This document shows positions 7,108-18,168 of a stretch of DNA of 64,000 bases, in pieces. The notes below the pieces were generated by a model, which had not been told where the DNA came from, ran no database searches, and was given only the letters and a program-made list of their open reading frames with translations. The stretch is from an uncultured Alcanivorax sp. GTDB taxonomy: Bacteria > Pseudomonadota > Gammaproteobacteria > Pseudomonadales > Alcanivoracaceae. The number at the start of each line of letters is the position of its first letter. The stretch's first letter is position 1. The position numbers and the translations under genes were made by a program. Location: contig NZ_CAMYIV010000006.1 in the NCBI RefSeq assembly GCF_947258575.1, positions 1-64,000 of the forward strand. Direction: 5' to 3'.

Positions 7108-10100
7108 ATGAAGTCTGTTAATTTCGAGTTTCTACGCCCGGCCAATGAGTCGTTGGCCGAAGTGGCGGGTTTGGCCGAGGCAGTCCTGCATATTGATCCC
7201 GGCAGCGCCCTGACCAGGCTCAGGGGCTTTGCAGAAGAGGTCACCAAGGCCATCTACAAAGAAGAGCTCCTTCCGCGCCTGCCTCAGGCGAGTTTCTACG
7301 AGTTGCTCAAAGACCCGGTGTTCACTGCCTGTACCAGCAAGCCGCTGGTCTACCAGATCAATGCTTTGCGGATTCAGGGCAATGAGACCGCTCATGGTGC
7401 CAAGGGCTCGGTGAGGGATGCCAAACTGGCATTGGGTATAGCGCACCAGCTCGCCATGTACATGGCAATCAAGTATTACGGGAAGAAGAAGGCAGATATT
7501 CCCGACTTCCAGGAAATCCCGGATCAATCCGCTGCGCTTGGCGAGCTAAAGCAATCGGTTAGTGCTTACAAGGAAAAGCTGGAAGCCCGGCAGGAAGAGG
7601 TAAAGGCTCTCCTGGATGAGTTGGATAGGGAGCGGACAAAAAATGTTCAGCATATCGATCCGCCCCAGCCTGTAGAGCAAAAAGAGAAGCACCAGAAAAG
7701 CCAGGCGGTTGCCGATAGCCTGCAGTGGAACGAGGCCAAAACCCGCAAGCAGCTCATTGATGTAATGCTCACCAAGGCAGGCTGGGATGTGGATGACCCG
7801 GAGCAGGTTGGTCAGGAAGTCGAAGTGGACTTCCCCAATAACCCCTCAGGCAAGGGCTATGCCGACTACGTGCTATGGGGCGATAACGGCCAGCCCCTGG
7901 CCGTCGTGGAAGCCAAGAAATCGGGAAACACCAGCCTGCAGGCGGGCCGCGAGCAGGCCCGCCTGTATGCCGATGCCTTCGAGCGCATGGGCTATCAGCG
8001 CCCGGTCATCTTCTACAGCAATGGCTACGAAACTTTCATCTGGGATGATCACCAGTACAACGCGTACCGTCAGGTCTACGGTTTCTATAGTAAAGACAGC
8101 CTTAATTACCTGATTTACCAGCGCCACTACCGCGCCGCCGAACTGGAGAAGTTCAACCCGGAGCTGCGCATTGCGGATCGCCCCTACCAGATTGAGGCCA
8201 TCAAGACGGTTGCCGCTCACTTTCAAGGCCAGCGCCGCAAGGCCTTGATCATTCAGGCCACGGGCACCGGGAAAACCCGAGTGGCCATTGCCCTGGGCGA
8301 GCTATTGTTGCGCACCGGCTGGGCCAAGCGTGTGTTATTCCTTTGCGACCGCAAGGAGCTACGAATTCAAGCGGATGATGCCTTCAAGCAGAACCTGCCC
8401 AGCGAACCGCGCTGTGTCATCGGCGAAACCAACCAGATCGACCAGAATGCGCGTATCTACATCGCCACCTATCCCGGCATGATGAATCGTTTCGCGCAGC
8501 TGGACGTGGGCTTTTTCGACCTCATCATCGCCGATGAATCCCACCGCAGTATCTACAACAAATACCGGGATCTGTTTGACTACTTCGATGCCCTGGAAGT
8601 GGGGCTCACCGCCACCCCGGTGAAATTCATCAGCCGCAACACCTTCGACATGTTTGGCTGTGAAACCACCGACCCCACCTTCGAATTTGGTCTGGATGCG
8701 GCCATCAACAACGAACCGCCGTACCTGGTGCCGTTCCGGGTCAAGGATCTCACCACCGACTTCCTGCGTGATGGCATCCACTACAACGACCTGGACGATG
8801 AACAAAAGCAGCGGCTGGAAGACGACCTGGGAGAGGAAGAAGCCCGCAACACCACCATCGCCGGCAAGGACATTGGCCGTAAGATCTTCAGCGAAGATAC
8901 CGACCGCATCATCCTGGAAAACCTGATCAATAACGGCATCAAGGATGAAACCGGCTCCCTGGTGGGCAAGACCATCATTTTTGCCCAGCGCCAGGACCAC
9001 GCGGAGCACCTGGAAGCGCTGTTCTGCAAGCTCTACCCGCAATATGGCACCAAGGTATGTAAGGTCATCCACAATAAGGTTCCCCATGTAGATAGCCTGA
9101 TCAAGGAATTCAAGAAAGCCGACAACGACTTCCGCATCGCCATTTCCGTCGACATGCTCGACACCGGCATTGATGTCCCTGAAGTGGTCAACCTGGTCTT
9201 CGCCAAGCCGGTCAAATCCTGGGTCAAGTTCTGGCAGATGATCGGTCGCGGTACCCGTCTTTGTCCGAACCTGTTTGGCCCCGGAAAGGATAAAACCGAA
9301 TTTCTGATCTTCGATCATTACAGCAACTTCGATTTCTTCGAACAGGAATACAAAGAGCCGGAAGACACCGGCGGAAAATCCCTGCTGCAGACCACCTTCG
9401 AGGCCCGTCTGGATCTGGCCGAAAGTGCACTCAAGAACAGTAATGCTCCAGCCTTCGATGCCGCCATCGCACTGCTTCAGGCAGACATCAACGACCTGCC
9501 GGAAACCAGTGTTGCCGTAAAACGTGAACTGCGTCTGGTACACCAGCTTCAGCAAACCGATGCCCTGAAGAAATTCGAGGCCACTACCCGGCATAAGCTG
9601 GTCGAGACGCTGGCTCCCCTCATGTCAGCCAGAGTGCTGCGAGACAAGCACGCCACCGCGCTGGATAAGCTGATCGCCAGCATCCAGCGCTGTCTGGTGG
9701 AACAGGCTAGTTGTTTTGAAGATGGCCGGGATGAATTCCTGGCCGAATTGGACAAGTTGGCGGTGAATATCCAGGCCGTCCGGCAGAAAGATGCCCTGAT
9801 CGCCGACGTACGCAGTGCAGACTTCTGGCAGCAGCCCAGCATCGAGAAACTGGAAAAGGCCCGCAGCGGGCTGCGCGGCATCATGAAATACAAGCAATCC
9901 GGCGGAACAGGCGGCTACACCACGCCTTCTACCGGTACGTCTGATGGTGGAGTAAAGGAAGGGGAGCGGCAAGTCACCATCGCTGGTGCCAATGAAGCTA
10001 TGATCTACCGCCGCCGCCTGAAAGGCATTCTCGATGACATGCTGGCCGCCAACCCGGTGCTGCAGAGAATCCGCCAGGGTGAGCCCATTGCCGTGACGGA

Positions 10101-10479
10101 ACTGGAAACGCTCACCTCCACCATCCTCACCAGCCACCCCGGCGTCAGCCTCGAAGTCCTTAACGACTTCTATGGCCGTACCGCCGACCAACTGGCTGTC
10201 ACCGTCCGAGAAATCATCGGGTTGGACCCGCAGGCAGTGGAAAACCACTTTAAGCAGTTTCTCCACCAGCATCCCAGCCTCACTGCCCAGCAGGTGCGTT
10301 TTATGAACCTGCTCAAGAACCACATTGCCCAGCATGGCTCCATCGTCGTGGACAAGCTCTACGAGGCACCGTTCGACAGCATCTCCCATGAGGGCATCGA
10401 CGGCGTCTTCAGTCCCGAAGATGTGGATGACCTCATTGCTGTGCTGAAACCCTTTCTGCGCCAGGATGATGCGCATTGA
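7108..10479 (+). CDS. hsdR: Type I restriction enzyme R subunit (DUF4145 + nuclease + helicase)
   Basis: This 1123-residue protein is the ATP-dependent translocase and nuclease subunit of a type I restriction-modification complex. An N-terminal DUF4145/HEPN-like domain (about 15-115, [14 protein letters not shown]) and a coiled linker come first. The PD-(D/E)xK nuclease follows with D253, E268 and K270 (VEAKK). The SF2 motor has Walker A GTGKT (386-390), the DESH box (476-479) and motif VI GRGTR (713-717). The C-terminal region resembles EcoEI_R_C. The start at 7108 has a purine-rich AGGGGAAAAGGGA upstream; an earlier ATG adds 16 residues without a better site. All catalytic residues seem intact. 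It heads the operon that continues with rmuC, hsdM and hsdS. Confidence 0.93.
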   Translation: MKSVNFEFLRPANESLAEVAGLAEAVLHIDPGSALTRLRGFAEEVTKAIYKEELLPRLPQASFYELLKDPVFTACTSKPLVYQINALRIQGNETAHGAKGSVRDAKLALGIAHQLAMYMAIKYYGKKKADIPDFQEIPDQSAALGELKQSVSAYKEKLEARQEEVKALLDELDRERTKNVQHIDPPQPVEQKEKHQKSQAVADSLQWNEAKTRKQLIDVMLTKAGWDVDDPEQVGQEVEVDFPNNPSGKGYADYVLWGDNGQPLAVVEAKKSGNTSLQAGREQARLYADAFERMGYQRPVIFYSNGYETFIWDDHQYNAYRQVYGFYSKDSLNYLIYQRHYRAAELEKFNPELRIADRPYQIEAIKTVAAHFQGQRRKALIIQATGTGKTRVAIALGELLLRTGWAKRVLFLCDRKELRIQADDAFKQNLPSEPRCVIGETNQIDQNARIYIATYPGMMNRFAQLDVGFFDLIIADESHRSIYNKYRDLFDYFDALEVGLTATPVKFISRNTFDMFGCETTDPTFEFGLDAAINNEPPYLVPFRVKDLTTDFLRDGIHYNDLDDEQKQRLEDDLGEEEARNTTIAGKDIGRKIFSEDTDRIILENLINNGIKDETGSLVGKTIIFAQRQDHAEHLEALFCKLYPQYGTKVCKVIHNKVPHVDSLIKEFKKADNDFRIAISVDMLDTGIDVPEVVNLVFAKPVKSWVKFWQMIGRGTRLCPNLFGPGKDKTEFLIFDHYSNFDFFEQEYKEPEDTGGKSLLQTTFEARLDLAESALKNSNAPAFDAAIALLQADINDLPETSVAVKRELRLVHQLQQTDALKKFEATTRHKLVETLAPLMSARVLRDKHATALDKLIASIQRCLVEQASCFEDGRDEFLAELDKLAVNIQAVRQKDALIADVRSADFWQQPSIEKLEKARSGLRGIMKYKQSGGTGGYTTPSTGTSDGGVKEGERQVTIAGANEAMIYRRRLKGILDDMLAANPVLQRIRQGEPIAVTELETLTSTILTSHPGVSLEVLNDFYGRTADQLAVTVREIIGLDPQAVENHFKQFLHQHPSLTAQQVRFMNLLKNHIAQHGSIVVDKLYEAPFDSISHEGIDGVFSPEDVDDLIAVLKPFLRQDDAH

Positions 10480-10502
10480 TTGACCAGGAATAAGGACGAA
10501 GG

Positions 10503-12281
10503 ATGCTCTGGAACACCGAACAAAGCGTGGTAATGGCGGTTGCAGCCGTGGTCTTTATCGGCGTGGGCTATTTGCTGGCCGCCCTGAAAGCAGCAAAACG
10601 GGTTGCCGCGCTGGAAGGCCAGCTCGATCAGGGCAACGCGGACCTTCAAGAAACCCGGGAACAGCTGGCACAGGCCCAACAAGAAGTCTCGACGCTAAAA
10701 GCAACCACTCACCAGCAAGAACTGGAAATGAGCAAGCTGACTTCCCTGCTTGCCACAGAGCAGGGCCGTGTTCAGGAACGCCAAACACGCCTTCAAGAAC
10801 TCCAGACCCAGTCAACATCAGAGCTGCAGCAGGCGCGGGACGAATTGCGAACCATCCGTGATGAAAAACACCATGCAGAGAAAAGCCTGGAAGCGGCCCA
10901 GTCCGATATCCGTGCCAGCGAGAAACGCCTGGAGGACGCCAATTCCCGCATTCAGGAGCTGAAAGACCAGGTCACTGAAAATGCACAAGCCCATAAGGCC
11001 TTGAATGAGCGCTACCTCAGCCTGAACAACGAGCACACCGAACTGAAGACCAACCTGGAGCGCAAGGAAGAGCACTACAAGGAGCAGTTGGAACAACTGG
11101 GCGAGGCGCGGCAGTCCCTCACCAAGGAATTCGAGAACCTGGCCCACAAGATCTTCGAGGAAAAGGGCAAGACCTTCACCGATACCAGCAAGGCCAGCAT
11201 CGACGTGATGCTCAAGCCTTTCCGTGAACAGATTGAAGGTTTCCAGAAGCGCGTCAACGAAGTGCATGAATCCTCCGTGCGTGGCCAGACCGAGATGAAC
11301 GGCAAAATCCGTGAAGTGCTGGAAATCGGCATGAAGATGAGCGCCGAAGCCAACAACCTCACCTCGGCTCTCAAGGGCGATTCCCAGCAGCGCGGTGCCT
11401 GGGGCGAAGTGCAGCTCCGCCGCACCCTGGAAATGAGCGGCCTGATCGAAGGTGACCATTACGACGCCCAGAGCGAGTTCAAGGATGCTGAAGGCAAGAG
11501 AAAGCGCCCGGATTACCTGATCAAGCTGCCGGACGGCAAGCACATCATCATCGACAGCAAGGTATCCCTGGTGGCCTATGACAAGGCCGTCAGCGCGGAA
11601 ACCCCCGAAGAGCACCGTCTGGCCATGGATGAACACGTCAAAGCCATCAAGCGCCATATCGATGATCTGGAAGGCAAGGATTACACCAACCTTATCGGCA
11701 TGCGCAGCCCCAGCTTTACCCTCATGTTCATGCCCATCGAGCCCGCCTATATCGAGGCCCTCAAATACGACAAGGGGCTGTTCGAATACGGCTACAAGAA
11801 GAACATCGTGCTGGTCTCCCACACCACGCTCATTCCCATCCTGCGTACCGTTTCCAACCTGTGGATGATCGAGCGTAGCAATGCGGAAGCCCGCGAGATC
11901 TCTGAAAAGGCGGGCGAGATTTTTAATCAGGTTTGCACCGTGGCAGAGCGGCTCAACAAGCTGGGCGGCACCCTGAAAACCGTCAGCAGCCACTACAATA
12001 ACACCATAACGGCACTGGCGGGGCAGCAGGGCCTGTATGGGAAAGTGGAGCGTTTCGGCCAGCTTTCTACCAAAGTTAGCAAGTCACTGCCAAGTCTGGA
12101 GCCTGTGCACACCGATATTGAATCCGAGCGCCTTGCCTTGATCGTAGAGCCGCTGGAAGAACCAGAAGAGCAAGATGAGGAAACAACCGCTCAGGGCGAA
12201 TCGATAGACCAGATCAGCGACCAATCACACACAGATGCTGACGAATCAGCAGATGAAACACCGAATCAAGAGATCAACTAA
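10503..12281 (+). CDS. rmuC: RmuC-family protein embedded in the type I R-M operon
   Basis: This 592-residue protein has one N-terminal membrane anchor (about 9-28, [19 protein letters not shown]), a long coiled coil (about 30-220) and the RmuC domain (about 240-480, with [18 protein letters not shown] and [14 protein letters not shown]). The C-terminal tail is acidic and disordered. E. coli RmuC limits recombination at inverted repeats, and the domain belongs to the restriction-endonuclease-like fold, so the DSK pair is the likely active-site remnant. The start has AAGGACGAAGG upstream. The stop directly abuts the hsdM ATG. Between hsdR and hsdM it is not the usual chromosomal location, which suggests a function linked to restriction or a shared anti-phage role. 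Confidence 0.88.
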   Translation: MLWNTEQSVVMAVAAVVFIGVGYLLAALKAAKRVAALEGQLDQGNADLQETREQLAQAQQEVSTLKATTHQQELEMSKLTSLLATEQGRVQERQTRLQELQTQSTSELQQARDELRTIRDEKHHAEKSLEAAQSDIRASEKRLEDANSRIQELKDQVTENAQAHKALNERYLSLNNEHTELKTNLERKEEHYKEQLEQLGEARQSLTKEFENLAHKIFEEKGKTFTDTSKASIDVMLKPFREQIEGFQKRVNEVHESSVRGQTEMNGKIREVLEIGMKMSAEANNLTSALKGDSQQRGAWGEVQLRRTLEMSGLIEGDHYDAQSEFKDAEGKRKRPDYLIKLPDGKHIIIDSKVSLVAYDKAVSAETPEEHRLAMDEHVKAIKRHIDDLEGKDYTNLIGMRSPSFTLMFMPIEPAYIEALKYDKGLFEYGYKKNIVLVSHTTLIPILRTVSNLWMIERSNAEAREISEKAGEIFNQVCTVAERLNKLGGTLKTVSSHYNNTITALAGQQGLYGKVERFGQLSTKVSKSLPSLEPVHTDIESERLALIVEPLEEPEEQDEETTAQGESIDQISDQSHTDADESADETPNQEIN

Positions 12282-13883
12282 ATGCTCACAGGCCAGCTGA
12301 AAAACGACATCGACAACCTCTGGGAAAAATTCTGGACCGGGGGCATCACCAACCCCCTCACGGTTATCGAGCAGATCAGCTACCTCATGTTCGCCCGCAT
12401 GCTCGACATGCAGGAAGAAGTAGCAGAGCGTAAAGCCGCCCGCAGCAAGAAGGAGTTCGACCGCCTGTTCCCGAACACCCCGGAAGGCCAACTGCTGCGC
12501 TGGAAGAACTTCAAGAACCTCAGCGGCAAAGAGCTGCACAAGCACCTCAAAAACGCGGTCTACCCCTATTTCGCCAGCCTGGGGCAACATGCAGAAGAAG
12601 AGGGTCTGGGCAGCGAAGGCAGCGCCACCCAGGCGCTGGGCCACATCGGCGAATACATGCAAGACGCCGATCTGGAGATCAAGAACGAATCAGTACTGGT
12701 CTCCGCCGTGGAAATGGTCGATAACCTGCCGCTCACCCAGAGCGACGTGAAAGGCGACATCTACGAATACCTGCTCAGCAAACTCACCACCGCCGGTATC
12801 AACGGCCAGTTCCGTACCCCGCGCCACATCATCGATGCCATGGTGGAGCTGATCGACCCGCAACCCACCGATATCATCTGCGACCCGGCCTGCGGCACCG
12901 CCGGTTTCCTGGCCCGCACCATGGAATACCTCAATCGAGTGCATTCCAGCGAGGCCGGCACCTTCGAAGACGAAGAGGGCAACAAACACTACACCGGCGA
13001 CCTGCTGGAACCCTACCGGGAACACATCAACAAACAGATGTTCTGGGGCTTCGACTTCGACACCACCATGCTGCGCGTCTCCAGCATGAACATGATGCTC
13101 CACGGCGTAAACGGCGCCAACATCCTCTACCAGGACAGCCTCAACAAATCGGTAAAGGAAAGCTACCCGGAACAGGAAGAAGACTTCTTCGACATCATCC
13201 TCGCCAACCCGCCGTTCAAGGGCAGTCTGGATGAAACCAACACCAACCCGGATGTGCTCGGCCTGGTCAAAACCAAAAAGACCGAACTGTTGTTCGTCGC
13301 CCACATCCTCCGCGCCCTCAAGCTAGGTGGCCGCGCTGCCGTCATTGTGCCCGATGGCGTGCTGTTCGGCTCCTCCAAGGCGCACCAGCAACTGCGCAAG
13401 GAACTCATCGAGAACAACCAGCTCGAAGGCATCGTCAGCCTCCCCAGTGGCGTATTCAAACCCTACGCCGGTGTCAGCACCGCCATCCTGCTCTTCACTA
13501 AAGGCGGAAGCACCGAACGTGTCTGGTTCTACGACCTGCAAGCCGACGGCTACAGCCTGGACGACAAGCGCACCCCACTGAAAGGCGAGGGCGGCAATGA
13601 CCTGCCAGATGCCATCGTCAAATGGAAACAATACAGGGAATTGGTGGAAGCCAACGCCAGCGACAAGAAAATAGAAAAAACCTTTGGCGACAAGACCCGG
13701 AAAGCCTTCATCGTCAACGCCTCCGACATCGCCAGCAACAAGTACGACCTCTCAATCAATCGCTACAAGGAAGTGGTGTACGAAGAGGAAGAATACGAAG
13801 ACCCGAAAGTGATTCTCAAGCGGCTAATGGCGCTGGAGGAGGACATCGTGGGGGATTTGAAGGATCTGGAGGGGATGCTGTGA
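12282..13883 (+). CDS. hsdM: Type I restriction-modification DNA methyltransferase subunit M
   Basis: This 533-residue N6-adenine methyltransferase subunit has an N-terminal HsdM_N helical domain (about 8-150). The catalytic domain carries the SAM-binding motif [11 protein letters not shown] (about 203-212) and the catalytic motif IV NPPF (about 309-312). It modifies host recognition sites and, with HsdS, forms the methylase core to which HsdR binds. Its ATG follows the rmuC stop without a spacer, and its stop overlaps the hsdS start by four bases (GTGA). Motifs and length are normal, so it should be active. Confidence 0.95.
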   Translation: MLTGQLKNDIDNLWEKFWTGGITNPLTVIEQISYLMFARMLDMQEEVAERKAARSKKEFDRLFPNTPEGQLLRWKNFKNLSGKELHKHLKNAVYPYFASLGQHAEEEGLGSEGSATQALGHIGEYMQDADLEIKNESVLVSAVEMVDNLPLTQSDVKGDIYEYLLSKLTTAGINGQFRTPRHIIDAMVELIDPQPTDIICDPACGTAGFLARTMEYLNRVHSSEAGTFEDEEGNKHYTGDLLEPYREHINKQMFWGFDFDTTMLRVSSMNMMLHGVNGANILYQDSLNKSVKESYPEQEEDFFDIILANPPFKGSLDETNTNPDVLGLVKTKKTELLFVAHILRALKLGGRAAVIVPDGVLFGSSKAHQQLRKELIENNQLEGIVSLPSGVFKPYAGVSTAILLFTKGGSTERVWFYDLQADGYSLDDKRTPLKGEGGNDLPDAIVKWKQYRELVEANASDKKIEKTFGDKTRKAFIVNASDIASNKYDLSINRYKEVVYEEEEYEDPKVILKRLMALEEDIVGDLKDLEGML

Positions 13884-15043
13884 GTTGGCCTGTGGTTGCG
13901 CTGGGTGATCTCGTGGATATTCGTGGCGGCGGAACACCAAGCAAGCAGAAACCTGAGTATTGGGGTGGCGCGGTACCCTGGGCATCGGTTAAAGATTTTA
14001 GAGGGGCTGAGCTAAATGAAACTACGGATTATATTACTACGCTTGGTGTAGAGAAGTCGGCTACGAATATCATTCCGGCTGGGAATATTATTGTCCCGAC
14101 ACGTATGGCTCTTGGGAAAGTGGCCATTAACACTGTGGATATGGCCATAAATCAGGACCTAAAGGCCTTGATTGTGAGGAATGAGAAGGTTCTAGATAAG
14201 AATTATCTGAAAAGATTTTTAGAAGCAAAAGCAGATTTTATTGAAGGGCACGGGAAGGGGGCGACAGTAAAAGGCATTACCCTTGATGTATTGAGGAAAT
14301 TGGAAGTACCTGTTCCCCCCATCCGCGAACAAAAACGCATCGCCACCATTCTCGACAAAGCCGACGCCATCCGCCGCAAACGCCAGCAAGCCATCCAACT
14401 CGCCGACGAATTCCTCCGCTCCGTGTTTCTGGATATGTTCGGTGATCCGGTTATTAATCCGAAGGGGTGGGAGGTTAAGCCCTTAAAACAGCTCGCAAGG
14501 GTGACTACCGGGAGCACTCCGTCGAGAAAAGAAGAAAGATTCTATGGTGATCACATCGAATGGATTAAGTCAGACAATATCAACACGCCTTGTCACTTTT
14601 TAACCAAGGCTTCTGAAAGTCTCTCTGTAGAAGGAAAAAAGGTGGCGAGAGTTGTTGGCTCGGGTTCGATATTAGTTACATGTATTGCGGGAAGCTTTGA
14701 CTGTATTGGCAATGTGGCTTATGCAGATCGTGAAGTAGCGTTCAATCAACAAATAAATGCACTTACACCTTTTAATGGTGTAAGAAGTTGGTTTTTATAT
14801 GCTCTCATCATTTTTTCAAAAAAGCATATCCAGTCGGCATCAACAAACTCAATGAAAGGAATGGTGAGCAAAGGAAAAATGGAAGAAATTCCTATGATCT
14901 GCCCGCCGCTATCAATCCAGGATGAATTTCAAGAAGTCTTTCTCAAATTTCTATCGCTGACTGATCGTTTGGATCGTTCTTTTGCTGGGGCGACGGATGT
15001 TTTCGATTCACTAAGCCAGCAGGCTTTCTCGGGCGAAATATAA
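13880..15043 (+). CDS. hsdS: Type I restriction-modification specificity subunit S
   Basis: This 387-residue protein determines the target sequence. It contains two target-recognition domains (about 1-140 and 190-340), each with the helical conserved spacer. The central spacer is very clear: PVPPIREQKRIATILDKADA followed by the IRRKRQQAIQLADEFLRSVF helix. The GTG start at 13880 overlaps the hsdM stop (GTGA) and has GGAGGGG upstream; a longer frame runs back into hsdM and is spurious. The recognition domains are visibly more AT-rich than the central spacer and hsdM, as expected for swapped recognition domains. The two half-sites cannot be predicted from sequence alone. Confidence 0.93.
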   Translation: MSWPVVALGDLVDIRGGGTPSKQKPEYWGGAVPWASVKDFRGAELNETTDYITTLGVEKSATNIIPAGNIIVPTRMALGKVAINTVDMAINQDLKALIVRNEKVLDKNYLKRFLEAKADFIEGHGKGATVKGITLDVLRKLEVPVPPIREQKRIATILDKADAIRRKRQQAIQLADEFLRSVFLDMFGDPVINPKGWEVKPLKQLARVTTGSTPSRKEERFYGDHIEWIKSDNINTPCHFLTKASESLSVEGKKVARVVGSGSILVTCIAGSFDCIGNVAYADREVAFNQQINALTPFNGVRSWFLYALIIFSKKHIQSASTNSMKGMVSKGKMEEIPMICPPLSIQDEFQEVFLKFLSLTDRLDRSFAGATDVFDSLSQQAFSGEI

Positions 15044-15052
15044 GGAGGGAGT

Positions 15053-17308
15053 ATGATCGGCGAAATCAAGATCAATCCACCGGTAGCAACCTATTCAAAT
15101 CCGGCAACGCTCGGCGATCTGCGCAGTATCAACTATATTTTCGGTGCCAATGGTACCGGGAAAACCACCATCAGCCGCGTGATTGCGCAAACTGAGGGAC
15201 ATAGTCATTGCCAACTGGTATGGCAGGGTGGTGCTCCCCTGGATGTGATGGTTTATAACCGCGATTTTATTGACAGAAACTTTAATCAGGATAGCCCGCT
15301 ACAAGGCGTATTTACCCTTGGTGAGAACCAGGTTGAGGCAGAGCGTGAGATCGCGCGATTGCAGCCAGAAATAGAGAAGGTTGACGACCAAATAGCCAGT
15401 CTAAACAATCAGCTTGATGGCGAAGATGATCAGCCTGGTAAACGAAATGAGCTAGCAGACCTCGAACCTGAATTGCGTGAAAAATGTTTTAAGCAGAAGC
15501 AACTTCACGATGGGTATTTTCAAGAAGCATTTAGCGGCGTACGCAGCAATGCTGAAAAATTCAAAGAAAAGGTTTTGAGTGAAAGGGATTCGAACAGTGC
15601 GGAGCTGCTTACACTGGATGAATTAAAAGAAAAGGCCAGAACGGTTTTTTCAAAGGGCCTAGAGAGAGCGTCACATCCTGCGGATCTGGAAGTGGGAAAT
15701 CTCGTACAATTGGAGTCCCATGGACTACTGCAGAAAGCCATCATAGGTAATCAGGACGTCGATATTGCTGCTTTAATTGAGCGTCTTGGGAGTAGTGATT
15801 GGGTGAAACAAGGCCTCAAGTACCATGAGCAAGACCCGGAAACCTGTCCATTTTGCCAACAGCCCACAGACCACCATTTTTCCGAGAGCCTGGCGTCATT
15901 TTTTAGTGATGCCTATGATAACGACATTCGGTCATTAAAGGCACTTCAAGCTAACTACCAGAGAGCGGCCGAGCAGTTACTGGCTGCTATTCAGCGCAAT
16001 GTTGAGTTAGGTAACCCTTTCTTGAACCTGGAGCTGTTCAATGCCGAAGCACAGGCTTTGTCTGAACGGATTAAGGGAAATCTGGGAGTTCTGGACAAAA
16101 AGCTGGCCGAACCAAGTCGAAAAATCCAGCTCGAACCTGTTGAGCCATTGCTAGCACGACTGGAAAAGACAGTGTCTGATGCAAATGACGCGACCTCTAG
16201 CCATAACCAAACGGTGGCGAATATAGCGACAGAGAAGCAGAGGTTAACCTCCCAGGTCTGGCGCTATGTGCTCAACGAGTTAACGGACGATTTGTCGCAA
16301 TATCAGGAAAAAAGGGATCAGTTGAACCGGACAATTCAAGGCATGGAAGGCAGCCGGCGAGAAAAACAACGGCGGCGTAGAGAGCTGAAGGAGCACATTG
16401 AAGAGCTCGAAAAGCAAACAACGTCAATTCAACCAACGATCACGGCGATCAATGAGTTGTTGCATAAATTTGGCTTTCATTCGTTTCATCTTGGAGAGGC
16501 TGATGGAGGCCGCCACTATCAAATTGTCCGTGATAATGGTGACGATGCCAGTCGCTCGCTGAGTGAGGGCGAAAAGACTTTCATAACCTTCTTATATTTC
16601 TATTACCTCATTAAAGGTGCTCAATCCCCCTCAGGGATAACTACCAACAGGGTGGTGGTATTCGACGACCCCATATCTTCACTGGACAGCGATATCCTGT
16701 ATATCGTCAGTAGCCTTATCAAGGGTGTAATGGAGGAAGTCAGAAGCCAAACTGGGCGGATCAAGCAGCTGTTTTTGCTCACGCACAACGTCTATTTCCA
16801 TAAGGAAATCACTTTCAATCGAGTGAGGCCCTTAGATCGAGTTCTCAATGAGGAAAGCTTTTGGTTGGTTAAGAAGCAGCAGCAAGGTTCAATTCTCGAG
16901 CGTTGCAGTTCCAATCCGATACGTTCGGCCTATGAGCTGCTTTGGGAAGATGTGAAGTCCGCCAATGTCTCAAGCATCAGTCTCCAGAATACCCTGCGGA
17001 GAATATTAGAGAACTACTTCACCATGTGGGGAGGCATGGGGAAAGACGAGATCTGTGCGTTATTCGAGGGCCGGGAAAAGCTGATTTGTCAGTCGCTTTT
17101 TTCTTGGGTCAACGATGGTTCTCACTCTATCCATGATGACCTTTACATCAATCATGGCGAGCAAAAAAATGAAGCATACCTTCGTGTCTTCCGTAGCATT
17201 TTTGAAAAGGCCTGTCAGTTAGGCCACTACAACATGATGATGGGAGTGGCCAACGATGATGGCAATCAACAGGATAGGTTGGCTGTCAACTCGGAAGATG
17301 CCTCATGA
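15053..17308 (+). CDS. RloC/PrrC-like ATPase with zinc hook and C-terminal HEPN-like motif
   Basis: This 751-residue protein matches the AAA_13 (PrrC/RloC) class of ABC-type ATPases. Walker A is GANGTGKT (31-38), followed by an interrupted coiled coil. At its turn lies a CPFC zinc-hook motif (C265, C268) as in RloC and Rad50. The ABC signature is LSEGEK (about 503-508), Walker B is VFDDPISSLDS (about 536-546) and the H-loop is LLTHN (about 576). The C-terminal 130 residues have LRRILENYF and NDGSHSIHDD, which looks like an R-to-H HEPN ribonuclease motif. PrrC and RloC cleave tRNA when phage interferes with type I restriction. It starts after AAGGAGGG nine bases past hsdS. Ribonuclease activity is inference. 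Confidence 0.75.
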   Translation: MIGEIKINPPVATYSNPATLGDLRSINYIFGANGTGKTTISRVIAQTEGHSHCQLVWQGGAPLDVMVYNRDFIDRNFNQDSPLQGVFTLGENQVEAEREIARLQPEIEKVDDQIASLNNQLDGEDDQPGKRNELADLEPELREKCFKQKQLHDGYFQEAFSGVRSNAEKFKEKVLSERDSNSAELLTLDELKEKARTVFSKGLERASHPADLEVGNLVQLESHGLLQKAIIGNQDVDIAALIERLGSSDWVKQGLKYHEQDPETCPFCQQPTDHHFSESLASFFSDAYDNDIRSLKALQANYQRAAEQLLAAIQRNVELGNPFLNLELFNAEAQALSERIKGNLGVLDKKLAEPSRKIQLEPVEPLLARLEKTVSDANDATSSHNQTVANIATEKQRLTSQVWRYVLNELTDDLSQYQEKRDQLNRTIQGMEGSRREKQRRRRELKEHIEELEKQTTSIQPTITAINELLHKFGFHSFHLGEADGGRHYQIVRDNGDDASRSLSEGEKTFITFLYFYYLIKGAQSPSGITTNRVVVFDDPISSLDSDILYIVSSLIKGVMEEVRSQTGRIKQLFLLTHNVYFHKEITFNRVRPLDRVLNEESFWLVKKQQQGSILERCSSNPIRSAYELLWEDVKSANVSSISLQNTLRRILENYFTMWGGMGKDEICALFEGREKLICQSLFSWVNDGSHSIHDDLYINHGEQKNEAYLRVFRSIFEKACQLGHYNMMMGVANDDGNQQDRLAVNSEDAS

Positions 17309-18168
17309 GAATATCCATACAGCACAATAGCGCCTACATCATAGAGTTTGATCAGCTTTCTGTTAGTGGGCGCGAGGCGGCAGGTGCGTATGCCTTCAAT
17401 TTAACTTTGCGCGGTAGCCGTCAGGCATGCAGTGCTCCAGTAAGCATTTTCGATATTAGCCTGAGCCTTTCCCTTTCCGATCCCGTTAGGCCGTTGCTCA
17501 CCGCTGCTCCAGCATCGAATCGTGTGGTTCAGTGCCATAACTTCGCTAATAACAGCGAGCAGGTTAATTTTGAGTTTGTGTTAACTAAGGGGCAAGTAAA
17601 CGCGATTGAAGACTACCGCCAAGAGCAAGACTTGAAGCTAAACGTGGGCTTAAGGGCCTTAACCACATCGAGTGACGGCCTGCTTCCCAGCTTCGATTTG
17701 GCAGACGTTGTTATACCTAGAGAGCATTGGCTTAACGCTCTGAAAAGAGCCGGTTTTAGGAAGACGGTGCTGTTTGAAGTGCCGCTACCCTCAGTTTCTG
17801 ATGAGCTAGAAAGCATTATAAGTAAGGCGCAGGAGTTCATCGAAACCGGCCATTACAAGGATGCGGTCATGCAATGTCGTCATATCATCGAGTCGATAGA
17901 GGAGCTGCGAGATGACAAACGAGAAGCTGCGGAGGCAAATCGTAAGGCTCATGGGAGTTCGCGCAAAGACATGACGTCCATCGAGCGTTTGCTTAGTCTC
18001 AGAGAGCAGTTGAAGAATGTATGTCAACTTGGGGGGCACGGAAGGGAGGCGTTTACACGATCCCAGGCACTTTCCGTGCTTGGAATGACAATGGCCCTCA
18101 TTTCTGAGCCCACTGTCGGAGCTTCAGTCAATGTGACTCCAGAAGACGCTGAGCGGGGTGAAGTGTGA
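17305..18168 (+). CDS. Unknown protein of the ATPase/effector module, possible HEPN-like C-terminus
   Basis: I do not recognise the family with certainty. The 287-residue protein has a beta-rich N-terminal half (about 1-150) and a helical C-terminal half (about 165-270). The latter contains YKDAVMQCRHIIESIEEL and GGHGREAFTRSQA, reminiscent of HEPN-type helical bundles but without a proven R-x4-6-H pair. Its ATG overlaps the upstream ATPase stop (ATGA) and its stop overlaps the next start (GTGA), so it is translated as part of one unit. It may be the sensor or adaptor of the module. I recall a three-gene system, Menshen, with a similar order, but I could not verify this. Confidence 0.6.
   Translation: MRISIQHNSAYIIEFDQLSVSGREAAGAYAFNLTLRGSRQACSAPVSIFDISLSLSLSDPVRPLLTAAPASNRVVQCHNFANNSEQVNFEFVLTKGQVNAIEDYRQEQDLKLNVGLRALTTSSDGLLPSFDLADVVIPREHWLNALKRAGFRKTVLFEVPLPSVSDELESIISKAQEFIETGHYKDAVMQCRHIIESIEELRDDKREAAEANRKAHGSSRKDMTSIERLLSLREQLKNVCQLGGHGREAFTRSQALSVLGMTMALISEPTVGASVNVTPEDAERGEV

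Noticed and set aside
13622-13879. An 86-codon N-terminal extension of HsdS
   Set aside because: It overlaps hsdM in another frame; the GTG at 13880 has a strong Shine-Dalgarno site and the usual four-base overlap.
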